Source: JBCCXL01 sp039191605 (GTDB taxonomy: Bacteria > Acidobacteriota > Thermoanaerobaculia > Multivoradales > JAHZIX01). From it: DNA of 64,000 nt. Below are positions 7,828 through 15,762 of the stretch, one piece after another. The position numbers and the translations under genes are program-made. The stretch is taken from NCBI GenBank assembly GCA_039191605.1, contig JBCCXL010000001.1:575035-639034 (forward strand), written 5' to 3'. Numbering within the stretch: the first letter of the stretch is position 1; every line of letters starts with the position of its first letter. Under the pieces are notes generated by a model. That model ran no database searches. It was given only the letters and a program-made list of their open reading frames with translations, and was not told the DNA's origin.

Positions 7828-8399
7828 TGCGACAGTCCATCGATGACCAGGTGCGCGCCTTCTACCTCGAGCAGGAAATGCCGCAAGATCGCGTGGAGCA
7901 AATCCTCCAGCGCACCGCCGAGCTGCGGCGTGCGCGCCAGCGTCGCTGGCTGGCGCTGGCCGCCACCATCGTTCTGGTGGTCGCCGGGGGCCTATGGCTG
8001 CGCCACTGGACGGCGACGGAAGCCCTCGCCGACCGGGTGGTGGCGGAGGTGGCGATGAACCATCGCAAGGATCTCGGCGTGGAGGTCTCTGCCGCCGACT
8101 ACGACCAGCTTCAGCCGGCTCTCGACAAGTTGCCCTTCGCGATTTTGCCGCCGGCGACGGAGCGGGCAGAGGGCTACCGACTACTGGGCGGGCGCTACTG
8201 CTCCATCCAGGCCCAGCTCGCCGCCCAGCTCAAGATTCGCGATCCCCAAACCGGGCGCACGGCGACCCTGTACGTCACAGAACTCAGCCCTCAGCTCCAG
8301 TCTCTTCCCGGGAAGCAGCGCACCGCCGACGAGGTGACGGTGGACATTTGGGCCCAGGACGGTCTCCTCTATGCCCTAGCTCAGGGTGAGGGGACCTAG
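7827..8399 (+). CDS. Single-pass membrane protein, probable anti-sigma partner
   Basis: 190 residues, unrecognised by family. A cytoplasmic N-terminus of about 38 residues (DDQVRAFYLEQEMPQDRVEQ) precedes one membrane helix (about 39-56, WLALAATIVLVVAGGLWL) and a roughly 130-residue outer domain with a single Cys (RYCSIQ). The topology and the one-base overlap with the sigma gene are what is expected of an anti-sigma factor, but no zinc-binding HXXXCXXC motif is present in the N-terminus. The outer domain may sense the signal. The role is inferred from position, not from homology. Confidence 0.6.
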   Translation: MRQSIDDQVRAFYLEQEMPQDRVEQILQRTAELRRARQRRWLALAATIVLVVAGGLWLRHWTATEALADRVVAEVAMNHRKDLGVEVSAADYDQLQPALDKLPFAILPPATERAEGYRLLGGRYCSIQAQLAAQLKIRDPQTGRTATLYVTELSPQLQSLPGKQRTADEVTVDIWAQDGLLYALAQGEGT

Positions 8400-8422
8400 C
8401 CTCCTCAAGAAGCCATCACAAG

Positions 8423-8446
8423 AAGCCCCTTCGGAGTACGGGGCTT
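8423..8446. terminator. Hairpin between convergent genes
   Basis: AAGCCCC (8423-8429) and GGGGCTT (8440-8446) form a 7-bp stem with a 10-base loop between the anti-sigma-like gene and thiG. There is no strong T-run on either side, so it is a modest terminator call. Confidence 0.4.
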
Positions 8447-9284
8447 ACTCGATGAGTCCCTGCAGCGGGGAGGAGGCGGTGGCGTAGAGCTTCTTGGGGA
8501 TGCGCCCGGAGGTGGCGGCGAGATGGCCGGCGCGGATCGCGAGGCGCATGGCGTGGGCCATGCGGACGGGATCCTGGGCGCCGGCGATGGCGGTATTCAT
8601 CAGCACGCCGTCGACGCCCATCTCCATGGCGATGGCGGCGTCGGAGGCGGTGCCGACGCCGGCGTCGACGATCACCGGGACCTTGGCCTGTTCCAGGATG
8701 ATCTGCAGGTTGGCGCGGTTGCGCAGGCCCATGCCGGAGCCGATGGGGGCGCCGAGGGGCATCACGGCGGCAGCGCCGAGGTCGGCGAGCTTCTGGCAGA
8801 CGATGGGGTCGTCGTTGGTGTAGGGCAGCACGACGAAGCCCTCCTTCACCAGGACCTCGGTGGCCTCCAGAAGCCCGACAACGTCCGGGAAGAGGGTGTC
8901 GGGATCGCCGATGACCTCGAGCTTGACCCAATTCCAGCCGCCCAGCTCGCGGGCCAGGCGGGCGGTGCGAATGGCGTCGTCGGCGGTATAGCAGCCGGCG
9001 GTATTGGGCAGCAGCAGGTATTTCTTCGGGTCGATGTAGTCCAGCATCGAGCCTTCGCCACGGGCGTCGAGGTTCACTCGCCGCAGCGCCACGGTGACCA
9101 CCTCGGCGCCGGAGGCGGCGTGGGCGGCGGCCATGGTCTCGAAATCCGGGTACTTGCCGGTGCCGATGAGCAGGCGCGAGGAGAAGGTGCGGTCGGCGAT
9201 GACCAGGGGCTCGGCGGCGGGCTCGGCGACGTTGTGGCCGTGAACGGAGCCGGCGGGAGCCGGGGGAGTGGACGTGGTGGTCAT
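8445..9284 (-). CDS. thiG: Thiazole synthase ThiG
   Basis: 279 residues. ThiG condenses deoxyxylulose phosphate, dehydroglycine and ThiS thiocarboxylate to the thiazole phosphate of thiamine. The core starts IADRTFSSRLLIGTGKY and continues VTVALRRVN and WVKLEVIGD (its Lys is the Schiff-base residue in the family). It ends with VIVDAGVGTASDAAIAMEMG and GVLMNTAIAGA. The frame can be extended to a TTG at 9314, but the ATG at 9284 gives the normal length. A roughly 25-residue proline/alanine-rich N-terminal tail precedes the barrel. No thiS, thiH or thiO lies next to it and I see no TPP riboswitch in the 105 bp upstream. Confidence 0.93.
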   Translation of the reverse strand: MTTTSTPPAPAGSVHGHNVAEPAAEPLVIADRTFSSRLLIGTGKYPDFETMAAAHAASGAEVVTVALRRVNLDARGEGSMLDYIDPKKYLLLPNTAGCYTADDAIRTARLARELGGWNWVKLEVIGDPDTLFPDVVGLLEATEVLVKEGFVVLPYTNDDPIVCQKLADLGAAAVMPLGAPIGSGMGLRNRANLQIILEQAKVPVIVDAGVGTASDAAIAMEMGVDGVLMNTAIAGAQDPVRMAHAMRLAIRAGHLAATSGRIPKKLYATASSPLQGLIE

Positions 9285-9389
9285 ATCAGGAGGTCCTCGA
9301 AAGGAGCATGGCAAGACCTACGGCACCCGGGCGAAGGGCAAAGCCCGTTCCGTCGAAGGCGAGCCTCCTCGGGAGCGCCTCCGAAGCCC

Positions 9390-10160
9390 CTAGCGCCGCG
9401 GGACGTAGTATTGCGTGCCGCGAATCGGCCGCTGGAGCTGGTGGACCAGATCCTCGAAGTCTTCCTCGCGGTTGGGGAAGTCCAGGGTGCGGGTGTCCAC
9501 CACCAGGAGCGGCGTCTGACTGTAGTAGTGGTAGTAGTGGTTGTAGGCGTCGATGAGCTCGCGCAGATAGTCGGTGGAAATGTCTTTCTCGAAGCTCCGG
9601 GAGCGCTTGCGAATGCGCTCCATGCAGGTGTCGAGATCGGCCACCAGGTAGAGCACCAGGTCTGGCTTCGGGATCTGCGGCTCGAGCATGTTGTAGAGCT
9701 TGTCGAAGAGCATCAGCTCATCGTCGTCGAGATTCAGGTAGGCGAATACCCGATTCTTCTGGAAGCTGTAGTCCGAGACCACCAGCCGCTGGAAGAGCTC
9801 CCTCTGCACCACGTCCTGCTGCTGCTTGTAGCGCGAGAGCAGAAAGTAGAGCTCCGTCTGGAAGGCCGCGCCGGGGCGATCTTCATAGAAGCTCGGCAGG
9901 AAGGGGTTTTCCACATCCTCGAGGACCTTCACGCCTTCAAAGCGGCGGACGAGCATCTCCACCAAGGTCGTCTTGCCGACACCGATGGGGCCATCGACGA
10001 CGAGGTGGTGGAACGGTAGGGAGGAGGTCAAGGGATGGAGGGGGTGGTTTTGGAGGCGGTCGCTGGGGCCGGCGAAGAGGAGCGCCGGGGACAGCGAGGA
10101 GTATAGCAGCGGGACGGAGGGACCGAATCGCTGAGCTTGCGGCGGGATGCCGTGGACCAT
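9390..10160 (-). CDS. Deoxynucleoside kinase
   Basis: A P-loop kinase that phosphorylates deoxynucleosides for salvage. The Walker A is VVDGPIGVGKTTLVE. A family-typical VVSDYSFQKNRVFAYLNL segment and a lid RIRKRSRSFEKDIS follow, and YLRELIDAYNHYYHYY lies near the end. This is the deoxyadenosine/deoxyguanosine kinase-like bacterial group. The ATG at 10160 adds about 43 residues of poor coding character before the P-loop; a TTG at 10031 would give the usual short N-terminus, so the start is unsettled. It is upstream of thiG on the same strand with 105 bp between. Confidence 0.85.
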   Translation of the reverse strand: MVHGIPPQAQRFGPSVPLLYSSLSPALLFAGPSDRLQNHPLHPLTSSLPFHHLVVDGPIGVGKTTLVEMLVRRFEGVKVLEDVENPFLPSFYEDRPGAAFQTELYFLLSRYKQQQDVVQRELFQRLVVSDYSFQKNRVFAYLNLDDDELMLFDKLYNMLEPQIPKPDLVLYLVADLDTCMERIRKRSRSFEKDISTDYLRELIDAYNHYYHYYSQTPLLVVDTRTLDFPNREEDFEDLVHQLQRPIRGTQYYVPRR

Positions 10161-10164
10161 GGGC

Positions 10165-10170
10165 TATACT
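10165..10170 (+). promoter_or_regulatory. Possible -10 box for the 6S-like RNA
   Basis: TATACT lies about 7 bases before the proposed RNA start near 10177. The match at -35 is poor (TTGCGG is 22 bp away). Confidence 0.3.
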
Positions 10171-10176
10171 GCCGCC

Positions 10177-10385
10177 GGATCGATGCCTTGCGCGCTTCCG
10201 CCGCGAGCGATGTGCTATCTCGAAACGGGGCCCGAAGTCCCATCGAAGCTCGATTCGCTCAGCATCTCCAGCGGGTTACCCCCCTACCGGGAGGGTGGTC
10301 GGACGAAGGGCTTACAACAAAGCGGGCCCGATGCGTCAGCGGGAGCCTACTTTCCCATGGCCTTTCCGCGGCGCAGCTTTCCTAG
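10177..10385 (+). ncRNA. ssrS: Candidate 6S RNA
   Basis: No protein fits here, but the sequence follows the order of conserved 6S RNA pieces. GCGATGTGCTATCTCGAAACG then GGGCCCGAAGTCCC corresponds to the E. coli GAUGUUCGCAAGCGGGCCAGUCCCC part. GGACGAAGGGCTTACAACA resembles GUCCGAGAAGCCUUAAAAC. AGCCTACTTTCCC lies where CACCUUGAACC is expected. A closing stem pairs CGCCGCG (about 10197-10204) with CGCGGCG (about 10367-10373), extended by GCT/AGC. 6S RNA mimics an open promoter and sequesters housekeeping RNA polymerase in stationary phase. The ends are approximate and the call rests on by-eye alignment. Confidence 0.5.
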
Positions 10386-10926
10386 ATCACGAGCCTGCAG
10401 GGCGCACCTGCTGGTCCCGAGACTCGCGCCACAATCGGGCCGATTCGGTACTCACCTCAACCTATTCCGAGGCTCAGTCCCGAGAGTCAGCTCCGAAGAT
10501 CATCCGCGAAACCTAGTTTGGTGAACCCCAAATCGATCGAGCCAACTCGCCGTACCAAGCCCTTGGACGGCGTCTTAGACCCTGGACCAGGATCTATGGA
10601 AGAGATCCTGCGGGGCGTTGGCTGTGGCCGCTAGATGGCCGCTGAAGAGAGGGCCTTTGAAGAGACCGCCCATGAATGAAGTGGCGCACGAAGAAGTAGC
10701 GCATGGAAGTTAGGGCATGAAAGTTAGGGATCGTGAGCGCGGAGTTGTCCTCGCCCACGATCCAGCGAAATCCCATCAAGCCGAGCTCACCGCTCTTCGA
10801 ACCCAGGACAGCGCGCGACAGCAGGTCGCCGCACCCTGAGCCGAGAGAGCGAAGGCACCCTCCGCAGGACGGGGCGCGGCGCCTAGAGCCAGCAGAGAAA
10901 TTCGTGAATAGAGAGAACCCAATTCG
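10386..10926. other. Long spacer with degenerate tandem units
   Basis: There is no supportable gene. Around 10678-10733 lie four degenerate 13-15-bp units of the form GAAGTxGCGCAxGAA to AAAGTTAGGGA. Just before them TGGCCGCT is repeated. Frames on both strands are compositionally random. The end of the spacer should carry the promoter of the NYN gene, which I cannot place. Confidence 0.4.
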
Positions 10927-12564
10927 ATGACACCAACACGTAAAGCTACCTCCTCCGACGACCAAGACGTTCGCCGCGGATCCACGTCCCGGGCCCGGCA
11001 ACTCCTCTTCGGTGGAGGAGACGACGTAGCAGCGCCCCGGGATTCATCGTCCCGGGATTCATCGCCCCAAGACGCTCCTCCCCCGCAGACTCCGAGCCGG
11101 CGGGATGACCGCCCGCGGAGCGCGGCGCCAAAGCCCGGGAGCCGTCGCTCCAGGGGCTCTGCTAGCGCCGCTCGAGACAGAATCGCTCAGAGTCTTGGTT
11201 CGTCTCAGAGCTCCGCGGCAGAAGATGCATCGCCGCAGAAGGCCCCGTCCCGGGGAGAGCGCCCCAAGAGCTCTGCCCGAGGGCAGGAGGCCCGCACCCC
11301 GGCGCCGGAAGGGAAGCGCTCCAAGGGGTCGGCTAGCGCGGTGAAGGACAAGCTCGCCCGGAGCTTAGGCTCCCAGTCTTCCTCTTCCCGGAGCTCCTCT
11401 ACTCCAAAAACCGAAGCAAGTTCCCCGGCGCGGAGCGAACGCAAGAGTTCAGACCGGTCTCCTAAGTCCCGCGCCGTCGAGCGCAAATCGGGCCGGTCTC
11501 GGGCGGCTGAGCATCGTTCGGCTCCGCCCCGAGAGCCTGCTGCTTCAGCGTCCGCCGACACCAGGGCTAGCAGTGGAGCCGGCCGCCGGGGTCGAGACAA
11601 CGCGCCCCGCCATCGGAGCGAGAGCAGCGTCAGCTCGCCGCGGGCCGAGCAGGAGCGAATGGCTCCGCCCCGAGAACCCGGTCGTCCGGTGTACCCGCAG
11701 CCGGTGGAGAGTCCCCGTTACCCAAGTCGCGAGAGCGAGAGCAACGGAACCAGCCTGGAATCCCTGTTGCGGGATGTCTTCCTGGATCATCCGACGGAGC
11801 GCAGCAGCTCTTCCTTGGTAGATGAGCGCAAGATCGCCCTCTTCGTGGATTTCGAGAACATCGCCCTCGGGGTGAGGGACTCGGATATCAAGAAGTTCGA
11901 CTTTGGCCTCGTCCTCGCCCGGCTGCTGGAAAAGGGCAAGATCGTAGTCAAGAAGGCCTACTCCGACTGGCAGCGCTACAGCGACTTCAAGCGCCCCTTC
12001 CACGAAGCGGGCATCGAGCTCATCGACATCCCCCAGAAGCATTATTCGGGCAAGAACAGCGCCGATATCAAGATGGTGGTGGACGCGATGGACCTCTGCT
12101 ACTCGAAGGAGCACCTGGATACCTTCGTCATCGTGTCCGGCGATAGCGACTTCTCTCCCCTGGTCTCCAAGCTCAAAGAGAACGACAAATACGTCATCGG
12201 AGTCGGGGTGAAGAACGCATCCTCCAGCCTGCTCATCGACAATTGCGATGAGTTCATCTACTACGAGGACGTCTGGCGGGACGCCCAGCGGGCTCCCCTG
12301 CTGCAGGGGCTAAAGAGCAAAGACAGCGAGGTCTTTGGCCTCTTGACGGACGCCATGCTGGCGCTGATGCGGGAGAACAAGGAGGTGCTGTGGGGCTCCA
12401 TGGTCAAGCAGACCATGAAGCGCAAGCGTCCTTCCTTCAACGAGGGCTACTACGGCTACTCCACCTTCTCGGAGCTGCTGGAGGACGCCGAGCGCAAGGG
12501 CATCGTTCGCATCAAGCGGGATAAGCGTTCCGGCAGCTACGTCGTCAGCGGCTTCGCCAATTAA
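10927..12564 (+). CDS. NYN domain and LOTUS (OST-HTH) domain protein
   Basis: 545 residues in three parts. Residues 1-290 are a Ser/Arg/Pro-rich, strongly basic disordered tail. Residues about 300-450 are a NYN (PIN-like) nuclease domain with acidic residues D308 (LFVDFEN), D386 (KMVVDAMD) and D406/D408 (SGDSDF) in the catalytic positions. Residues about 465-543 are an OST-HTH/LOTUS domain (FGLLTDAMLALMRENKEV to GSYVVSGF), which binds RNA in other proteins. The protein is probably a metal-dependent RNase. The tail contains a duplicated motif: GSASAARDRIAQSLGS (about 77-92) and GSASAVKDKLARSLGS (about 134-149). It is a single gene, convergent with tsaD. Confidence 0.85.
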   Translation: MTPTRKATSSDDQDVRRGSTSRARQLLFGGGDDVAAPRDSSSRDSSPQDAPPPQTPSRRDDRPRSAAPKPGSRRSRGSASAARDRIAQSLGSSQSSAAEDASPQKAPSRGERPKSSARGQEARTPAPEGKRSKGSASAVKDKLARSLGSQSSSSRSSSTPKTEASSPARSERKSSDRSPKSRAVERKSGRSRAAEHRSAPPREPAASASADTRASSGAGRRGRDNAPRHRSESSVSSPRAEQERMAPPREPGRPVYPQPVESPRYPSRESESNGTSLESLLRDVFLDHPTERSSSSLVDERKIALFVDFENIALGVRDSDIKKFDFGLVLARLLEKGKIVVKKAYSDWQRYSDFKRPFHEAGIELIDIPQKHYSGKNSADIKMVVDAMDLCYSKEHLDTFVIVSGDSDFSPLVSKLKENDKYVIGVGVKNASSSLLIDNCDEFIYYEDVWRDAQRAPLLQGLKSKDSEVFGLLTDAMLALMRENKEVLWGSMVKQTMKRKRPSFNEGYYGYSTFSELLEDAERKGIVRIKRDKRSGSYVVSGFAN

Positions 12565-12629
12565 GCATCGTTCAGTAGCGCGGCTGCGCGAAACCAGCCC
12601 GCTGGTCTGCGGTGACCGTGATCTGTGCC

Positions 12630-12650
12630 GATCAGGGGCCAGCCCTGATC
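12630..12650. terminator. Inverted repeat between convergent genes
   Basis: GATCAGGG and CCCTGATC form a perfect 8-bp stem with a 5-base loop. A further half copy (TGATCAGGGG) starts at 12660, across the tsaD stop codon. Confidence 0.55.
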
Positions 12651-12662
12651 AGCCTGCGTTGA

Positions 12663-13784
12663 TCAGGGGGCCGGTGGCTGTCCCAGGGGGCGGCGGCTGA
12701 AGGCCTCGGCGGAAAAGAGGTCGCTGGACCGCCCGTGCAGCTGCTGGAGCAGCGCGGCGTAGGCGATCATCGCCGCGTTGTCCCCGGCGTAGGTCAGGGG
12801 CACGAGATGGAGCTCCACGCCGGCTTCTCGGGCCCACTGGGTGAGCTGTCGTCGCAGCAGTCGGTTGGCGGCGGCACCGCCGGAGACCGCTAGTCGCTTC
12901 ATCGGGTTGCGGCGGTGATAGCGCCGCAGCCGCCGCAGAATCTGCTCGACGGCGGCGTAGCGAAAGGCGGTGAGAACGTCGAGCACCGGCTGAGCGAAAG
13001 GTGGCTCGGTCTGCGCCGGGGAGAGCTCTACTCCCTGGCGCCGGAGGCGGTCGAAGCGCCCGAGGGTTTCGGTCTTGAGCCCGGAGTACGAGAAGTCCAG
13101 GCTCGCCTTGGTGGACGCGATAGGGAGAGTCTCGGCGCCCTCACTGCCGAGCTCCGCTAGGGAGTCGACGATGGGGCCCTGGGGGTACGGTAGCCCCAAC
13201 GCCTTGCCGACCTTGTCGAAAACCTCGCCGAAGGCGTCGTCCCGGGTCTCGGCGACGGTGGTGATCTCTTCTCCGTCGACTTCGAAGAGGCTGGTGTGCC
13301 CGCCGGAGACCACCAGCCCGACGAAGCGGCGAGGGAGCTCCACGGGGGCCGCCGGAGGCCTTTCTACGCTGCCGTCGGCGCTTCGCGGCGGGTCGGGCAG
13401 AAAGGGAGAGACCAGATGGCCTTCGAGGTGATGAACGGCGTGGAAGGGGCGCTGCAGGCCGTAGGCGATGGATTTGCCCAGCGAGAGACCGACCAAGAGG
13501 GATCCCATCAGCCCGGGACCGCTGGTGGCGGCGACGGCATCGATGTCTGACCAGTCGACCCGCGCCGCTTCGAGCGCCGCGGCTCCAACGGAGGGCCAGT
13601 TGAGCAGGTGCTCCCGACTGGCGATCTCCGGCACTACCCCGCCGTAGGGACGGTGGGCCGCCAGCTGGCTAGACACCACCGACGAGAGCACTCGACCGCT
13701 GCCGTCGATCACCGCGCAGGCGGTGTCATCGCAGGAGGTCTCGACGGCGAGGATGATCGGCGAAGGGTGGCCCTGGGGACTCAC
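12663..13784 (-). CDS. tsaD: tRNA N6-adenosine threonylcarbamoyltransferase TsaD
   Basis: 373 residues of the Kae1/TsaD family. It transfers the threonylcarbamoyl group to A37 of ANN-decoding tRNAs together with TsaB and TsaE. The ASKHA phosphate loop is LAVETSCDDTACAV, PYGGVVPEIASREHL is the family block, and the metal-binding H-X3-H lies in VHHLEGH (about residues 117-123). VSGGHTSLF, KVGKALGLPYPQGP and VSGGAAANRLLR are also present. The length is slightly above normal because of a Pro-rich insert around 130-150. A small acidic protein gene lies directly upstream and overlaps it by 4 bp. Confidence 0.95.
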   Translation of the reverse strand: MSPQGHPSPIILAVETSCDDTACAVIDGSGRVLSSVVSSQLAAHRPYGGVVPEIASREHLLNWPSVGAAALEAARVDWSDIDAVAATSGPGLMGSLLVGLSLGKSIAYGLQRPFHAVHHLEGHLVSPFLPDPPRSADGSVERPPAAPVELPRRFVGLVVSGGHTSLFEVDGEEITTVAETRDDAFGEVFDKVGKALGLPYPQGPIVDSLAELGSEGAETLPIASTKASLDFSYSGLKTETLGRFDRLRRQGVELSPAQTEPPFAQPVLDVLTAFRYAAVEQILRRLRRYHRRNPMKRLAVSGGAAANRLLRRQLTQWAREAGVELHLVPLTYAGDNAAMIAYAALLQQLHGRSSDLFSAEAFSRRPLGQPPAP

Positions 13785-14146
13785 CCTGATGCCCCGTCAT
13801 CTTGACCGTCTCCGCCCTGGTTCTCATCGTTTTGGCCTTCATTGGGGCCATGATCTTCCGCGGTGCTGTCGTCGCGATCCTCTCCCGGCGGAGTAAAGCC
13901 CAGGCTCTCCGCACAGAAGCGCTTCCAGTCCTCATCGATGGCGTCGAAGATCACGTTCTGGTCGATGTAAATGCCGTCGGTGACGACGTAGTTCTCGTGG
14001 ATATAGAGAAAGCTATCCGTGGTGAGCAGCCGGGGGGAGGTGTCCTCGGCGTTCACGCGAGCGTTCGCGGCGTTCTCCTTCCAGCCCTCAAACTCTCGGA
14101 GTCTCTGGATTGGATAGGCTTTGCAATAACGGCCCACGGTCGGCAT
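13781..14146 (-). CDS. Conserved-looking hypothetical protein with acidic tail
   Basis: 121 residues from the ATG at 14146, chosen over 14179 because GAGGAA lies 9 bases upstream of it. An ordered N-terminal part (VGRYCKAYPIQRLREFEGW, then FLYIHENYVVTDGIYIDQNV) is followed by a very acidic C-terminus rich in Asp, Glu, Gly and Asn. I do not recognise the family. The 4-bp overlap with tsaD implies co-transcription. The aromatic YIHENYVVTDGIY segment looks like a small folded domain; the tail is probably disordered. Confidence 0.65.
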   Translation of the reverse strand: MPTVGRYCKAYPIQRLREFEGWKENAANARVNAEDTSPRLLTTDSFLYIHENYVVTDGIYIDQNVIFDAIDEDWKRFCAESLGFTPPGEDRDDSTAEDHGPNEGQNDENQGGDGQDDGASG

Positions 14147-14509
14147 GCCATCGTTCCTCGACAGGGCTCCCGGCTGCATGAAGGGAGCGAAAGAAGGGTG
14201 TTTTAGTGAAAAGACGATACCAAAGCCGTCGGGGGGGAACCAGAAGGCGCCTTAAGAAGCCTTTCCGATCGCTGGGTGGGGTGCGATGTCGCCATCGGCA
14301 GGGGCCGCCGGCGCAGCGATCTCGGGCGGGCGCTACTGATAGACTCAAAGGCTCTCGGTCGGGGCCCCCGCCCGGCGGCTTTCGGTTCTCGAGCCCCTTG
14401 AGGCGGCGACTCGCTTTCCCTCGGCGACGAAATTATCTCTCACTGGGACCTCCCGGTGGCCCGCTAAGAACTCCCTCCGGGCCCCGCCCTTTCCGCACTC
14501 CACGCTTCT
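14147..14509. other. Divergent spacer upstream of gap
   Basis: This spacer separates the hypothetical gene from gap and should hold both promoters. The stretch CGACGAAATTATCTCTCAC near 14425 is the only AT-rich patch and may belong to the gap promoter. No clear -35/-10 pair or operator was found. Confidence 0.35.
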
Positions 14510-15610
14510 ATGCCTACCCCATTTGTCATTAACGGTCTCGGACGTCTCGGCCGCGCTCTGGTGAGGGTCGCGATGCAGCGGCCCGATGCGCTGAGCCTGA
14601 TGGCGGTGAACGATCCCGCTGACCCCCGGGCGCTGGCCCACCGGCTGAGGCGAGATTCGATTCACGGTCGGTGGTCGGTCCCGGTGCGCGCCAGTGAAGT
14701 GCATGCCAGTGAGGGAGCATTGCATCTGGGCGAGCATACTCTGCCTTGCTTCCAGCACAGGAATCCAGAAGAGATTCCCTGGCACCGAGTCCAGGCCGAG
14801 GAGCCTCTGGTGGTGGTGGAAAGCAGCGGAGCCTGGACCCGCGGCGTCGACGCCCGCCGTCATCTGAGCCCGGCGGTATCGACGGTGGTGTGCGCATGGA
14901 ATCCGCTGGAAGAGCCGGCGGACGTCGACGCCACGCTGTGCATCGGGATCAACGAAGAGCACTACGATCCGCGCCATCACCGCGTGGTCAGCAATGCATC
15001 CTGCACCACCAACTGCATCGCCCCGGTGGTCAAGGTGCTGGACGATGCCTTCGGGCTGGAGCGAGGTCTGGTTACCAACGTTCATGGGGTGACCAACAAC
15101 CAGGTCGTGCTAGACAGCGCCCATCCGGACCCGCGCCGCGCTCGCTCCGCCCTGCTCCACTTGATCCCTACTCCCAGCGTTGCGGCGCGAGCGGTGGGTA
15201 GGGTGCTGCCCTCCCTCAAGGGCAAGCTAGAGGGGTACGGGGTACGCGCCCCGGCTCCCCACGGTGCTCTGGTGGATGTGGTGGCCCAGCTTCGTCGGCA
15301 AGTCACCGAGGAGGAGCTCGCGGCAGCCTTTCGCGCTGCCGCTGAAGGCTCGCTGATGGGAATTCTGGGGGTTGAGGACGAAGAGTTGGTCTCCGGCGAC
15401 TACATCGGAGAGAGTCGCTCGGCGGTGGTGGATCTAGATCTGCTGCAGCACGTGGATGGGACCCTGGTTCGGGTGGTGGCGTGGTACGACAACGAAGTCG
15501 GCTACGCTCACCGCCTGGCGGATCTGCTCGCCCACATCGGCCGTCGCTGGGCTGCTGTCGCTACCGCTACTGAAGCCGTGCCGGCTCCAGCGACTGCGGT
15601 TACTCCCTGA
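14510..15610 (+). CDS. gap: Type I glyceraldehyde-3-phosphate dehydrogenase, divergent
   Basis: 366 residues. GAPDH oxidises glyceraldehyde 3-phosphate to 1,3-bisphosphoglycerate. The NAD fold reads VINGLGRLGRALVR with VND at 33-35. The catalytic Cys is C165 in SNASCTTNC, and H192 (TNVHGVTNN) keeps the normal 27-residue spacing. The end has VVAWYDNEVGYAHR. Unusually, the phosphate-site loop normally containing STGAA reads IPTPSVAARAV, and the RVPTP block reads RAPAP. The enzyme is plausible but its substrate site has drifted. It is first in gap-pgk-tpiA-secG. A roughly 20-residue Ala/Pro tail ends the protein. Confidence 0.85.
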   Translation: MPTPFVINGLGRLGRALVRVAMQRPDALSLMAVNDPADPRALAHRLRRDSIHGRWSVPVRASEVHASEGALHLGEHTLPCFQHRNPEEIPWHRVQAEEPLVVVESSGAWTRGVDARRHLSPAVSTVVCAWNPLEEPADVDATLCIGINEEHYDPRHHRVVSNASCTTNCIAPVVKVLDDAFGLERGLVTNVHGVTNNQVVLDSAHPDPRRARSALLHLIPTPSVAARAVGRVLPSLKGKLEGYGVRAPAPHGALVDVVAQLRRQVTEEELAAAFRAAAEGSLMGILGVEDEELVSGDYIGESRSAVVDLDLLQHVDGTLVRVVAWYDNEVGYAHRLADLLAHIGRRWAAVATATEAVPAPATAVTP

Positions 15611-15762
15611 CGGGCTCGTTCCTTGAGTGGCTAGCTCTCTGAAGAAGCCGTCAGAGATTAGCCCCCGGGGAGGTCTTCCGTTCTTGCCCGTCTACTGAAG
15701 TCTCCCGTCCTCAAATCCCTTCCAACCTAAAATTGAGTTCACCCGCTGCTCAAGGAGAGCCC

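Noticed and set aside
9285..9389. TPP riboswitch before thiG
   Set aside because: The spacer is short and lacks the CTGAGA and related conserved THI-box elements.
8523..10019. A 498-codon plus-strand open frame across thiG and the deoxynucleoside kinase
   Set aside because: It is antisense to two recognised genes, has Gly/Ala/His-rich shadow composition and no family motif.
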